Shown here: piece after piece, positions 48,201 through 57,669 of the stretch
How positions within the stretch are numbered: the first letter of the stretch is position 1
Layout of the letters: each line of letters starts with the position of its first letter
Origin: Planctomycetota bacterium
GTDB taxonomy: Bacteria; Planctomycetota; Planctomycetia; Pirellulales; JADFKK01
Length of the DNA: 60,921 nt
Direction: 5' to 3'
NCBI GenBank assembly: GCA_022564995.1
Contig: JADFKK010000007.1
Coordinates: 1 to 60,921, forward strand
Notes under the pieces: generated by a model
What the model was told of the DNA's origin: nothing
What the model saw: the letters and a program-made list of their open reading frames with translations, nothing else
Database searches by the model: none
Program-made: the position numbers and the translations under genes

Positions 48201-48784
48201 ATCAATTCCCCTCGGGCAACGGGGCGATCGATTCGGGTGACGCCTTCCGTTTCCGCATCAACGTCGTTGCCGGTGATGTCGACGCAGATGGAAAAGTGAC
48301 CCGCGGCGACCTGCTGGCAACGGTCCGAAGAGTCGGATTGGACACGAGCGACGAGCGGTACAGTCCGCGGCTCGACGTGAACGCCGATGGGCAGATCGAC
48401 GTGCGCGACGTGCGCGAGGTGTTATCGCGGCAAAGTGTCGGCTTGCCCTCGGGCGAGCCGTCGTTTGAAACGGGCGCGGCGGCGGTGGCCGTCGACGCCA
48501 TCTTCGTCCGTCTCGGCCCCGGTCCCTCACCGCAGCGAGCGTTCACGCTGCCGCGATCCGAGCCCGACGAGTTCTCGGCGATCGCTACCGAGGTTGCCCA
48601 TCGCCGCACCGCTGGTCGCGCGTCGCCGGCCGTTATCAGATCCGGCGGCTCGTTGTCGATCGACTCGACTCCATCGAGGCGCCGGGCGCTGTCCGCACGA
48701 CACGCCGAGGCGGTCGATTTGGCGATCTCATCCCTGCCAGAAGAGCTGCCCTCGCGCCGCCTCGCCCGACGCCGGTCGCGTTGA
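42293..48784 (+). CDS. giant secreted CotH / lamin-tail / dockerin protein
   Basis: 2163 residues. GGAGG sits five bases before a TTG at 42293, so that non-ATG start is preferred over the ATG at 42362. The N-terminus has the planctomycete LESRQLLA signature near 40. Rough domain order: discoidin-like (60-235), Ig-like (235-330), two FN3-like repeats (330-535), lamin tail (535-690), chitobiase C-terminal-like (700-780), CotH (830-1080; LVMNIDDMFG...HLYINGIYWGVYNPVE), second chitobiase C-terminal-like (1265-1350), three lamin tails (from 1350, 1525 and 1675), and a dockerin-like GDVDADGKVTRGD...DVNADGQIDVRD pair (1994-2043), ending in a basic tail. CotH domains are kinase-like and can phosphorylate proteins, but the catalytic residues were not checked. 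It is a predicted cell-surface or secreted matrix protein. Confidence 0.87.
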   Translation: MDHNIWKSITRTLSHRSRLRRSKMSADRRARSWTSSLESLESRQLLATVLGTGSAALLGRDLTDVDDVHNEGAYSPPGNFGGFDARFFSSDEPGFGGGESAFNVFDNAVGGGNDKWCCGSSFPQIVGAEFSQAVLLTHFTVASGNDTAARRPRVWTIDGSNDGENWTTIFSQNNPNAPVWNAHNQVIRFDAGDDFPVQAAAYTHLRMKTLATGAVGGGFFQVNEIEFFGDVGLTVVGSTPEDGAILGSSPAVATIEFGLDYKPSTVDAGDLTVDGQSATGFRLIDAKTIEFDLPAVGGGEHTLAIAAGVIEAQQAGLPAVLPFSSTFIIPAAPTVINTPASNIGAFGAQVGAEVIDTGGDEPEVFIYWGDAPGGTNPGTWDGVIPLGTGDGALVSGLSNLVHNRQYYYRAFASNAAGSAWASNTATFTTLPLTLPAIATEPISTIGAFAAEVSGRVTDTGGDVPSVTIFFGTSDGGTDKLAWDSAIGIGERVDEFSVTVDGLRSETQYFVRALAANAAGESWSAVSRSFTTIDAPLLQISELMAKNDSTLTTRTRASAGDAFRGEQKTPDWIEIENLTSQAVDIGGTHLTNNRGDETQWRFPAGTTIPARGRLVVFASGQNILDPALDEKGFLHTNFSLDVDGEYLALTSGDGTVIHEYAPGFPFQIADVSYGIHTGQFRYFATPTPGAANSSNFTDLVADTTFSVDRGFYDAAFEVEINSKTPDATIRYTLDGTPPSETRGTIYSGPITINKTTTLRAMAFKPGFESTNVDTQTYLFLADVVKQSRASTIAAGFPSSWGRFSSDYGIDTDVVGPNDRFGGRYVDRIFDSLTSIPTLSLVMNIDDMFGSSGIYTNATSSGPSWERATSVELIQPDGGGEFQIDAGIRIQGGAFRGDGLTKKHGLRLLFKNIYGDSKLRFPLFGDDATDRFDTITLRPEANDGWSWSAAGGQPQYARDEFGRRVQLAMGQPSSHGNRVHLYINGIYWGVYNPVERPDAGFAASYFDVPKEDWDGINSGKAINASTDSARRNRTLTAWGTLLSRASAVAGARDEDARTAAFQRIQGNNPDGTPNESIPDYLDVDNMIDYLIVNYYGGNADWPRKNYYVGRDSGPDSTGFKFFMWDAEWSLFLRSNNGASLINNGSGVAAPFQSLRASAEFRLQFADRVHQHLFNGGALYVDPANRQWDPDHPERNVPAAIYMSVIDEVRDSLVAESARWGDQHRSTPYTPDAEWQSELNRLLTSWFPNRSRDLLNLFRQTNLYPSVDATTFSQHGGEIESGFPLSMTAPGGGTIYYTTDGSDPRVQGGAVAPGASRYDGAVTLNISSQVKSRVLRSGQWSALNEATFLVPVPTITVSEIQFNPAGKPGSGFDNDEFEFIEIYNYGDQTADLSGVQFVGGVHFDFASSEVTSLAAGEYAVVVRNLSAFSDRYDAGAIRIAGQFQLDSKLDNSGEKIELRDTFGQEIAVFSYKDNWYSLTDGDGFSLSQTSPDDTAVDLDIKAAWQPSSRLHGSPGTADSGEAPAPGSIIFNELLTRTGVNDNDVAGDAIELFNRSGAAINIGGWFLSNDAAVPAKYEIAPGTMIQADGFVVLREEQQFGNPDAPGASEVFSLSQFGGQLTLTASDATGLLGFRQRRSFGPSALGVSFGEHITSDGTSDFVAMASQSLGTANSLPLVGPVVINEIMYNPASRDSGEDGAEFVELRNISDVAVSLAGWSFAGIGFEFPAGATIGADELVLVTPLDPAEFLATQNVPAGAAIFGPYIGSLSNGGESLRLFRPGDEQPNGMFPEILVDRVRYDDKAPWPVEADGGGPALQRIEPDQYGNDAENWAASLDRGTPGDLIIPPQVTAVLLSGQQWSETFVDALAAAGLGEVGYSIPGGAAQFVTLPWSNVDRLHLQFSEHVEVSSAALSLVGVNASNHEIVDFEYDAQRFIATWTLASPLRAERLLFELSDSVVDASGLPLDGNWTSGVDQFPSGNGAIDSGDAFRFRINVVAGDVDADGKVTRGDLLATVRRVGLDTSDERYSPRLDVNADGQIDVRDVREVLSRQSVGLPSGEPSFETGAAAVAVDAIFVRLGPGPSPQRAFTLPRSEPDEFSAIATEVAHRRTAGRASPAVIRSGGSLSIDSTPSRRRALSARHAEAVDLAISSLPEELPSRRLARRRSR

Positions 48785-49075
48785 ATAATGTAGGAGGCGA
48801 CTCCCCCTGTATCACGCTGAAATCGGCGACAGGAGTCGCCTCCTATAGATGTTTTTGGAAGCCCACTACCGCTACAGCGCCAGGTCGTCAGCGGCTTTGA
48901 TGGACAGAAAACTCGCCTGGCCCGATCGTTTTCCGAGAAGCAGGGGACTGGGGGCTGGACAGGTCGGAAGCAATGTTTCCCTAGTCCCTAGTCCCCAGTC
49001 CCCAGTCCCCAGTCCCCAGTCCCCAGCCCGTGAACGCCTTACACGGCATCGGTCTTCGAGACCTGGCGCTGTGAA
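48785..49075. repeat. intergenic palindrome and minisatellite element, copy 2 of 2
   Basis: Begins with a perfect 14-bp inverted repeat (48791-48804 and 48832-48845, containing AGGAGGCGACT); the 29-nt repeat shared with 7102-7130 is at 48812-48840. From 48978 to 49028 the tandem AGTCCCC units appear, and 49033-49057 is the conserved end of the minisatellite element, in the opposite orientation to 11522-11546 with one mismatch. Confidence 0.85.
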
Positions 49076-50023
49076 CTACGCCAGATCGCGGTTTTCAAAC
49101 AGCGCCAGCGCAATCAACATCATGATCGTGGTATAGATCAGGCAATAGAGTGCTGCCCAGGCCAGATACTCCGGCGGCACCGGCACTCCGGCGGAGACGG
49201 CCGCCTGAATGTTGAAGTGGTCGAGCACCGGCAGGACCGTGGCAAACAGCGACCCCACGAAGCGGACGATCGGGTTCTCGCCAACGGTCGACTGCACCAG
49301 CAGCGGCCCCAGGTGTCCGAGTGCGTAGACGGTCACACAAATCACCAGGTTGGCCTGCATCTGTAAGCGCGTGGAGATCGCCACGCCGATCGAGGTAAAC
49401 ACGATCGCCTCCAGCCAGGCCAGCACCAATCCCGGAAAAACGCTGAGGATTTCTAACGTACACTGGACAGCATCTGGAGTGAGTTGCGAGTTTTCGCGAG
49501 CGTCGTACGGCACTTTGGCCGAGATGCTACAGAGAAACACCGTGCCCAAGATGATAAACATCAGCGTCACCGGGCCGAGGATTCCGAGGAACTTTCCGAT
49601 CACGAATTCACGACGGCTGATTGGCTTGGAGAGCAGCGTTAGCGCCGTGCGGCCCTCGATCTCTTCGGCGATCGACACGCTGGCGGTCCATAACGCCAAA
49701 ATGATTGACAGCAGCATGATCAGTGTCAGGCCGGTGTCCTTGAACATCTTGATGTCTTCGCCGAACGTGTTGTAGGGCAAGATGATGAACAGCACGATCG
49801 CCCCGCTGCCGAAGAGCAGCAAAACCCAGAAGATCGGCTGCAATACGGCCTCTTTGGCGGTCGTGCGGGCGACGGCCGCGACCTTGGGCAAGACAAACAC
49901 GAGCGCATAATACGTCCCCAGCAGCAACGCCAAAGCAACGAGCGCCGCGACTGCCACAATCCACAGCGGTTGAATCCACGGGGCAATCGCCAACAGCGAC
50001 ATCTGATGGATCAGTGTAGTCAT
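49076..50023 (-). CDS. ABC-2 type transporter permease subunit
   Basis: 315 residues with about six hydrophobic spans: WIVAVAALVALALLLGTYYA, VLQPIFWVLLLFGSGAIVLF, LTLIMLLSIILALWTASVSI, GKFLGILGPVTLMFIILGTV, FPGLVLAWLEAIVFTSIG and a final LYCLIYTTIMMLIALAL. The segment EEIEGRTALTLLSKPISRREF is the usual cytoplasmic loop of ABC-2 permeases. No ATPase subunit lies next to it, so the partner and substrate are unknown. GGGGGAG precedes the ATG. Confidence 0.85.
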   Translation of the reverse strand: MTTLIHQMSLLAIAPWIQPLWIVAVAALVALALLLGTYYALVFVLPKVAAVARTTAKEAVLQPIFWVLLLFGSGAIVLFIILPYNTFGEDIKMFKDTGLTLIMLLSIILALWTASVSIAEEIEGRTALTLLSKPISRREFVIGKFLGILGPVTLMFIILGTVFLCSISAKVPYDARENSQLTPDAVQCTLEILSVFPGLVLAWLEAIVFTSIGVAISTRLQMQANLVICVTVYALGHLGPLLVQSTVGENPIVRFVGSLFATVLPVLDHFNIQAAVSAGVPVPPEYLAWAALYCLIYTTIMMLIALALFENRDLA

Positions 50024-50048
50024 CGTTGTTCCACTCCCCCAACTTTAG

Positions 50049-50073
50049 CGCGACCAGTGGTCGCGGCTTTACA
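50049..50073 (-). repeat. REP-like palindrome, copy 3 of 3
   Basis: Reverse copy of the 25-nt element at 983-1007 and 32388-32412, upstream of the ABC-2 permease gene and downstream of the acylphosphatase gene. Confidence 0.85.
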
Positions 50074-50089
50074 AAACCCCATTTCCCAA

Positions 50090-50407
50090 TCAATACCGAA
50101 TCTCGAAGCCCTCGAACTGGCCCGTGCATTCTTGATGGGTCACTTCGACCCGCTCGATGTATCGGTCCATGGCCACCTGAATCTGATTGAGCAGTTGTTC
50201 GATTTGGCCCGCGCTGCCCTCGACCACCAGCAACACCCGACCGTCGGGCAGATTCCGAACGTATCCGGCCACTTCAAACTGGCGCGCGATACGCTGGGCC
50301 GTGTAGCGAAACCCCACGCCCTGCACGATGCCGGCGAAGTGGGCCGTTTGTTGTTCGTAGTCCACGTTGAGCTTTACCCTCTCGATCCGACGTTGGCAAA
50401 ATGACAC
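50090..50407 (-). CDS. acyP: acylphosphatase
   Basis: 105 residues. The acylphosphatase signature is complete: AGIVQGVGFRYTAQRIA near 25-41 (the Arg binds phosphate) and VAGYVRNLPDGRVLLVVEG near 46-64 (catalytic Asn). It hydrolyses acyl phosphates such as carbamoyl phosphate or 1,3-bisphosphoglycerate; in bacteria the physiological role is often unclear. It is cytosolic. The start is a GTG at 50407, giving a slightly long N-terminus. Orphan context. Confidence 0.93.
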   Translation of the reverse strand: MSFCQRRIERVKLNVDYEQQTAHFAGIVQGVGFRYTAQRIARQFEVAGYVRNLPDGRVLLVVEGSAGQIEQLLNQIQVAMDRYIERVEVTHQECTGQFEGFEIRY

Positions 50408-50755
50408 CCATCAGCCGGGCATGGGAGCGGACGCCAACGTAAAACACCAGTATAGCGCCAGCGTAAAACACTGCCCAGTGGGACGGGCTTCCTTAATATC
50501 TGCCGCGGTAAATCTGCGAAATCCGGGTCGGTCGTCGTATTTGGGTCATTTGGGCCTTTCCGGCGGGACGAAACCATCGTACTATGGACTGTTGCGCTGC
50601 TGAGTAGCAGTGCTTGGCTCTTTGGCCGCCGGAAGATGACGGGCCAAGCTGGTTCGTTCCCACCTCGGTCGCTCCCCCTGGATTGTTTCCGTCGGTGCCG
50701 TGTGTGCGCCCCGCGGACGTTTATCGATTCCTGTTGATCCCTGTAAACCGGTCCC
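50408..50755. other. intergenic region upstream of the EF-G gene
   Basis: About 350 bp between divergent genes. I see no open frame of coding character and no clear promoter or leader structure. Confidence 0.5.
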
Positions 50756-52855
<2,100 letters not shown>

Positions 52856-53050
52856 AATTTGGGAAGTAGGGGGTGGGATGTAGGATGTGGTCGCACGCGG
52901 AAAGAATGAACTGACTCTTTACCGTGTATCTGTCCCTTCCCCCCCATCTCTTCGCGCCCTCGCGTCTTGGCGTCTTGGCGTTATAATCGCTTCCTTCCAC
53001 GCTCGCCAAATCCCAAATCCCAAATCCCAAATCCCAATATCCCAAATTCA
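52856..53050. other. intergenic region with heptamer repeats
   Basis: About 195 bp. Four or more units of AAATCCC lie at 53006-53040 directly before the NrnA-like gene. TATAAT at 52982-52987 resembles a -10 element, but no -35 fits. Confidence 0.55.
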
Positions 53051-54034
53051 ATGCCCATCAACTGGCCCGCCTTTGTCGAGATCATCAACGCCAACCAGCG
53101 GTTCTTGCTGGTCAGCCACATCCGGCCCGATTGCGACGCGCTGGGCAGCGAGCTGGCGATGGCGATGATTCTTGAGCGGCTGGGCAAGCAAGTCCGCATC
53201 GTCAACGGCATGGCCACCCCGCCGAATTTGGCCTTCATCGACCCGCAGCGAAAGATCGAAACACTGGGTGTCGACGTGCCGGCCGACGAGCTTGACGACA
53301 TCGACGTGCTGATGGTGCTCGACACCAGCGCCTGGGCACAGATCGGCCCGATGCGCGAGACGGTGAAAAACACCACGGCCCGCAAGATCATTCTCGATCA
53401 TCACGTCGGCGAAGATGACCTGGGGGCCGAGTTGTTCAAGGATCCCGCCGCCGACTCGACCGGCTCGCTGGTCACCGAGGCCGCCGCACACCTGGGCGTC
53501 GAGCTGACGCCGGACATCGCCATGCCTTTGTACGCGGCCATCGCCACCGACACCGGTTGGTATCGCTTTAACAGCGTCGACGGCGACACCTATCGCCGGG
53601 CCGGCCGACTGATCGACGCCGGGGCCGTGCCGAGCGAAATCTACAAAGAACTTTACGAGCAAGACACGCTGGCCCGCCTGCAACTGCGTGGCCGGATCGT
53701 CGCCCGCACCGAGACCGAGCTGGACGGCCGGCTGGCCCACACGACCGCGCTGCGCGAGGACTTCGAGGCGACCGGCGCGCTACCCTCCGACACCGAGGAC
53801 GTGATCAATCTCACGCTCACGGTGGCCGGCGTCGAGGTGGCGGTGATTTTCGTCGAACAGGCCAGCGGCGGATTCAAGCTCAGCTTTCGCAGCCGCGGCG
53901 AGGTCGATTGCAGCGCTCTGGCGGAGAAATTCGGCGGAGGCGGACACAAAGCGGCGGCCGGCGCGTTCATGGAAGGCCCCTGCGACGCGGTAAAATCCGC
54001 CGTTCTTGACGCGGTCCGCGCGGCCATGCGATAA
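53051..54034 (+). CDS. nrnA: NrnA-like DHH phosphodiesterase
   Basis: 327 residues from the ATG at 53051. DHH family marks: SHIRPDCDALGSELAM near 23, LDTSAWAQIG near 95, the ILDHHVG motif near 116, ATDTGWYR near 163, and the DHHA1 end GGGGHKAAAG. NrnA-type enzymes degrade short oligonucleotides (nano-RNA) to mononucleotides and hydrolyse 3'-phosphoadenosine 5'-phosphate. The enzyme is cytosolic and metal dependent. A perfect inverted repeat follows the stop. Confidence 0.92.
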   Translation: MPINWPAFVEIINANQRFLLVSHIRPDCDALGSELAMAMILERLGKQVRIVNGMATPPNLAFIDPQRKIETLGVDVPADELDDIDVLMVLDTSAWAQIGPMRETVKNTTARKIILDHHVGEDDLGAELFKDPAADSTGSLVTEAAAHLGVELTPDIAMPLYAAIATDTGWYRFNSVDGDTYRRAGRLIDAGAVPSEIYKELYEQDTLARLQLRGRIVARTETELDGRLAHTTALREDFEATGALPSDTEDVINLTLTVAGVEVAVIFVEQASGGFKLSFRSRGEVDCSALAEKFGGGGHKAAAGAFMEGPCDAVKSAVLDAVRAAMR

Positions 54035-54057
54035 TACACCAGTGGCTCGAAACACCA

Positions 54058-54117
54058 GCCCGACGCGCAAGCGAGGGAATTCGTGAGGGGAAAGTCACCC
54101 TCGCTTGCGCGTCGGGC
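54058..54117. terminator. 20-bp perfect inverted repeat after the NrnA-like gene
   Basis: Arms 54058-54077 and 54098-54117 are perfect complements (GCCCGACGCGCAAGCGAGGG), with a 20-bp loop. Located 24 bp after the stop. It lacks a T-tract, so it is either a REP-like element or a factor-dependent/stabilising hairpin. Confidence 0.55.
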
Positions 54118-54343
54118 CAGTGTGGATGTGCCGCCGATCCCGCCAGCCAACTCCCGTCGCGCCCCCGCGGTGCGATCCCGCCTTACGATCTGTCCAGAAG
54201 TAGCTTTACCGCGCCGCGGCATCCGGCGAGCGTCGGCCGTTAGGCCGACGGTGATTTGTCGGTCGATTTCAGTTTTGCTCCAGGGAGGTGTATTACCCCC
54301 GAACTAACGCCCGCGGCTGGCCACTTTGAATCGCGACGCAAGT

Positions 54344-54521
54344 TGACCAATGACCAATGACCAATGACCAATGACAAATGACAAATGACAAATAATAAAT
54401 TTACAAGCCCTGGCGTGGTTCGGGAACAGATTCGACGTCGAACTGCTGGCGCACCGGGTTTTGACGCCCCAAATTTGGCCGCCATTTGTTATTGGTTATT
54501 TGTCATTGGTCATTGGTCATT
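54344..54521. repeat. paired arrays of complementary heptamers
   Basis: 54344-54393 has four TGACCAA then three TGACAAA units. 54485-54521 has complementary units ending in GTCATTGGTCATT. The middle is non-repetitive. Confidence 0.7.
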
Positions 54522-54576
54522 TACGACGAAGTTCACGCCCCAAGTGGCGCTGTCCACCTAAGCGGAGACTGCCGCC

Positions 54577-55173
54577 ATGGCGAAATCCTCACCAGACACC
54601 CCGACTGACGACCCGCCGGCTAAGGCAGGCGCCGATGAGCGTCGCACGTTTCTCGTGCAGGCCTCGGCCATCGTGATCGGCGGCATCGTCGGCTTTGTGC
54701 CGCTGTTGGTCGGCCTGCGGAATTTTCTCAATCCATTGCTGCGAAGCAAGGACGACATTGAGGTAGACGAAGCCGTCCGTATCGCCACACTCGATGACAT
54801 CGAGATCGGCAAAGTCTATCGCTTCAAGGTCAACGCGATCCGCGTCGACGCCTGGAGCAAACATCCGCCCGGGCCGATCGGCGCGGTCTACGTGCGCCGC
54901 GACAGCGACGACCCGAAGGTCTTGCCGAAGGTCTACACCTCGGTTTGCCCGCATCTTGGCTGCTCCGTCGATTACAAGGAAGATCGCCAGCAGTTCGTCT
55001 GCCCTTGCCACAACGGCACCTTCGCCAAAGACGGCACGCTGGTCGACCCGGAGACCGCCCCGCCCCCGCGCGATCTCGACGAGTTGGAAGACGTCGAAAT
55101 CCGCAACGGCAACGAGTTGTGGGTCGTCTATCGACGATTCCGCAGCGGCATCGCAGCCAAAATCGCAGAGTAG
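54577..55173 (+). CDS. Rieske iron-sulfur protein of a cytochrome bc complex
   Basis: 198 residues. One membrane anchor at about 28-50 (ASAIVIGGIVGFVPLLVG). The two Rieske cluster boxes are CPHLGC (near 128) and CPCHNGTF (near 147), with both Cys-His pairs in place for the 2Fe-2S cluster. It transfers electrons from menaquinol bound at cytochrome b to a c-type haem. The cytochrome b-c gene starts 20 bp after the stop, so they form an operon. Confidence 0.95.
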   Translation: MAKSSPDTPTDDPPAKAGADERRTFLVQASAIVIGGIVGFVPLLVGLRNFLNPLLRSKDDIEVDEAVRIATLDDIEIGKVYRFKVNAIRVDAWSKHPPGPIGAVYVRRDSDDPKVLPKVYTSVCPHLGCSVDYKEDRQQFVCPCHNGTFAKDGTLVDPETAPPPRDLDELEDVEIRNGNELWVVYRRFRSGIAAKIAE

Positions 55174-55193
55174 GACCAGAGTAGGATCAACCG

Positions 55194-57344
55194 ATGAATC
55201 AACTGCTGCTGTGGCTCGACGATCGCACCGGATACAAGGGCTTCGTCCGCGATGCCCTTTACGAAAACATCCCCGGCGGCGCCCGCTGGCGATATGTCTG
55301 GGGCAGCACGCTGATGTTCACGTTCGGCGTGCAGATGATCACGGGCATCTTTCTCTGGATGGGTTACAGCCCCAGCGCGCAGACCGCCTGGGAGAGCGTC
55401 TATTACATCGAGCACCAAATGGTCGGCGGCTCGCTGCTGCGGGGCGTACATCATTACACGGCCCAGTTGATGGTCGTGCTGATCGCCATCCATCTGATGC
55501 AGGTGGTCATCGACGGCGCCTACAAGGCCCCGCGCGAGATCAACTTTTGGATCGGGCTGATCCTGATGAAGATCACGCTCGCCCTGGCGCTGACCGGCTA
55601 TCTGCTGCCGTGGGATCAAAAAGGTTATTGGGCCACCCAAGTCGCCACCAAAATCGCCGGCATCGTGCCTGTCGTCGGTCCGTGGATGCAGCAGCTCGTC
55701 GTCGGCGGGTCCGACTACGGCCATCACACGCTCACGCGGTTTTTCGCCCTGCACGCCGGCGTGTTGCCGGGCTTGATGATTGTGTTCATTGTCCTGCACG
55801 TGGCCATGTTTCGCCGGCACGGCATCAAGGCCCGCTCGCCCGAGAAGCGTCCGGCCGCCTACTTTTGGCCCGACCAGGTGCTCAAGGACGGCGTCGCCTG
55901 TTTTGCCGTGTTGCTGACCGTGTTGTTGCTGGCCCGCTTCGCGCCGGCCGAGTTGACCGCTCCGGCCGATCCGTCCGACGCTTACGGCGCCGCGCGGCCC
56001 GAGTGGTACTTTTTGTTCCTGTTTCAATTCCTCAAGTTTTTCCACGGCGAGACGGGCGAGATCATCGGGGCGATTGTTATTCCCGGCCTGGTCATGGGAT
56101 TTCTGTTCTTGATGCCGCTCATCGGGCGATGGAAAATCGGCCACGCGCTGAACGTCGGCGTGCTGGGCGTAGTAATCCTTGGTGCCGGGCTGCTGACCTA
56201 TCTGGCTTGGAACGAAGACAACGTGGCCGCATACACGGCCGAGGGTGCTTTCTCCGGCGTAGAAGGAAAGCTCACCGCAATCGAAATCGAAAAACGCAAA
56301 CATCGCGCCGAGCGCACCGAGAATCCGTATCGGGGAAAGAACGAGCGCGAACAACTAGATATCTACTTCAAGGCCCAGGGCATCGAAGACGAACTCGACG
56401 ACTTCCTGGCCCGGTTGGAAAAATACAAGGCCTACAAAAAATCGCAAGAACACCTCGCCGCGGTTGAAGAGGCCGAGCGCAACGGGCACCGCGCCCAAGA
56501 GCTCGCCGGGCAAGGCATCCCGCCGGCCGGCGCGCTGTCGCTGATCCACAACGACCCCAAGACGCAAGGCCCCAAGCTGTTCCGCCGCCACTGCGCGAGC
56601 TGTCACGACCACGTCGACGCGGAGGGTAAAGGAATCAGCCTGCTTCGGCCGTTGGTGTACGAGGTCGACAAGGAGAGTGGCAAGCTGAAGGTCGCAGACG
56701 ATGGCAGCAAGATTCCCCTGCCCAACGCCGCGCCGAATCTCTACGGCTTCGCCAGCCGCGAGTGGCTACGGGGTCTGCTCGATCCGCAGAAGATCGCGGC
56801 CCACACCATCGACACCGACACTTATCAGGTTCGCGACGCGCCGTACTTCGGCAACACACGGCACCGCGTCATGCGGGAAGACGAAGGCATGGCCTGGTAT
56901 GTCAAAACGCATCTTGCCAACCTGGGCGAGGAGGAGCAGCAGTCCTTGGAAAAAATCATCACCGTCCTTTCCGCCGAAGCGGGACTGGGGTCGCAGCGGG
57001 AGGCCGACGAGCAGGCCCGCGCTGACGAGATCATCGGCGACGCGCAACAGAACGCGGCCATACTGTCCACCGCGCTGGGCGACTTTTCATGCACCGATTG
57101 CCACCGCTTTCATGGTCAAGACGGCGACTCCGCACCCGATTTGACGGGTTACGGCTCGCGGCAATGGATGATCGACTTCGTCAGCAACCCCAACCACGAA
57201 CGCTTCTACTCCGAGGGCGCCAACGACCGCATGCCGGCCTTCCACAAAGCCCCCAACGACCCCAACCAGAACAAACTCACCAAGAAAGAAATCGAACTCC
57301 TCGTCGATTGGCTCCGCGGCGATTGGTACGAGCCGGCGAAGTAG
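55194..57344 (+). CDS. fused cytochrome b - dihaem cytochrome c subunit of a bc complex
   Basis: 716 residues. Residues about 1-225 are the cytochrome b N-terminal part with haem ligands in RGVHHYTAQLMVVLIAIHLM and in HTLTRFFALHAGVL...VLHVAMF. The C-terminal part has the PEWYFLFLFQFLKFF quinol-site motif and about three further helices to residue 345. A charged linker follows (to about 455). Then two c-type sites: CASCHDHV near 465 and CTDCHRFHG near 630, with MPAFH as a possible axial Met. Quinol oxidation and c-type electron transfer are therefore on one chain. In most bacteria these are separate subunits. Confidence 0.93.
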   Translation: MNQLLLWLDDRTGYKGFVRDALYENIPGGARWRYVWGSTLMFTFGVQMITGIFLWMGYSPSAQTAWESVYYIEHQMVGGSLLRGVHHYTAQLMVVLIAIHLMQVVIDGAYKAPREINFWIGLILMKITLALALTGYLLPWDQKGYWATQVATKIAGIVPVVGPWMQQLVVGGSDYGHHTLTRFFALHAGVLPGLMIVFIVLHVAMFRRHGIKARSPEKRPAAYFWPDQVLKDGVACFAVLLTVLLLARFAPAELTAPADPSDAYGAARPEWYFLFLFQFLKFFHGETGEIIGAIVIPGLVMGFLFLMPLIGRWKIGHALNVGVLGVVILGAGLLTYLAWNEDNVAAYTAEGAFSGVEGKLTAIEIEKRKHRAERTENPYRGKNEREQLDIYFKAQGIEDELDDFLARLEKYKAYKKSQEHLAAVEEAERNGHRAQELAGQGIPPAGALSLIHNDPKTQGPKLFRRHCASCHDHVDAEGKGISLLRPLVYEVDKESGKLKVADDGSKIPLPNAAPNLYGFASREWLRGLLDPQKIAAHTIDTDTYQVRDAPYFGNTRHRVMREDEGMAWYVKTHLANLGEEEQQSLEKIITVLSAEAGLGSQREADEQARADEIIGDAQQNAAILSTALGDFSCTDCHRFHGQDGDSAPDLTGYGSRQWMIDFVSNPNHERFYSEGANDRMPAFHKAPNDPNQNKLTKKEIELLVDWLRGDWYEPAK

Positions 57345-57572
57345 GGAAATCCGAAATCCGAAGCACGAAATCTTAAATAAATTCAAATGTTCCAATGACC
57401 AAATCCTGGAAGATACGATCGGAGCCTGTCTGTTTCGGACCTTCGGATTTCGATATTCGTATTTGTTTAGGATTTAGGATTTCGGATTTCTTCCCTCGGG
57501 CGCCGCTTGGCTGTCTCGCGCCCCGGCCGTACAATACAAGATTCCGGTGGGCAGTGCCCACCCTACGCGTTC
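57345..57572. other. intergenic region with repeated AAATCC/GGATTT motifs
   Basis: Short degenerate repeats of GAAATCC (57349-57375) and complementary GGATTT units (57465-57492) flank a region with no gene. The tRNA promoter is probably inside it, but none is clear. Confidence 0.5.
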
Positions 57573-57669
57573 GGAAGTGCTTGCACACCTGGTGGTGGCC
57601 GCGGTCTTCAAAACCGTTGTGCGGCGTGTTAACCGCGTCGCAGGTGGGTTCGATTCCCATGCACTTCCG
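57573..57669 (+). tRNA. selC: tRNA-Sec (UCA anticodon)
   Basis: 97 nt. Acceptor stem of 8 bp: GGAAGTGC (57573-57580) pairs with GCACTTCC (57661-57668), with G as discriminator. An 8-bp stem is a hallmark of bacterial tRNA-Sec. The anticodon loop CTTCAAA has UCA at 57608-57610 in a CGGT/ACCG stem. A long variable arm follows (from TTGTGCGG to GCGTCGCA), then a T-arm with GTGGG-TTCGATT-CCCAT. D-arm pairing was not clear by hand. CCA is not encoded. It decodes UGA as selenocysteine when SelB and a SECIS element are present. Neither SelA nor SelB is in the window. Confidence 0.93.

Larger units (their letters stand above)
54035..54576. other. intergenic region with inverted heptamer repeats
   Basis: About 540 bp without a gene. 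It contains the inverted repeat at 54058-54117, tandem heptamers TGACCAA/TGACAAA at 54344-54393 and their complement ATTGGTC/ATTTGTC at 54485-54521, about 90 bp apart. Paired, these arms would form one large hairpin before the Rieske gene. Confidence 0.65.

Noticed and set aside
54794..56467. 557-codon plus-strand frame across the Rieske and cytochrome b genes
   Set aside because: Overlaps two clearly recognised genes in another frame and gives an Arg-rich sequence without domain.
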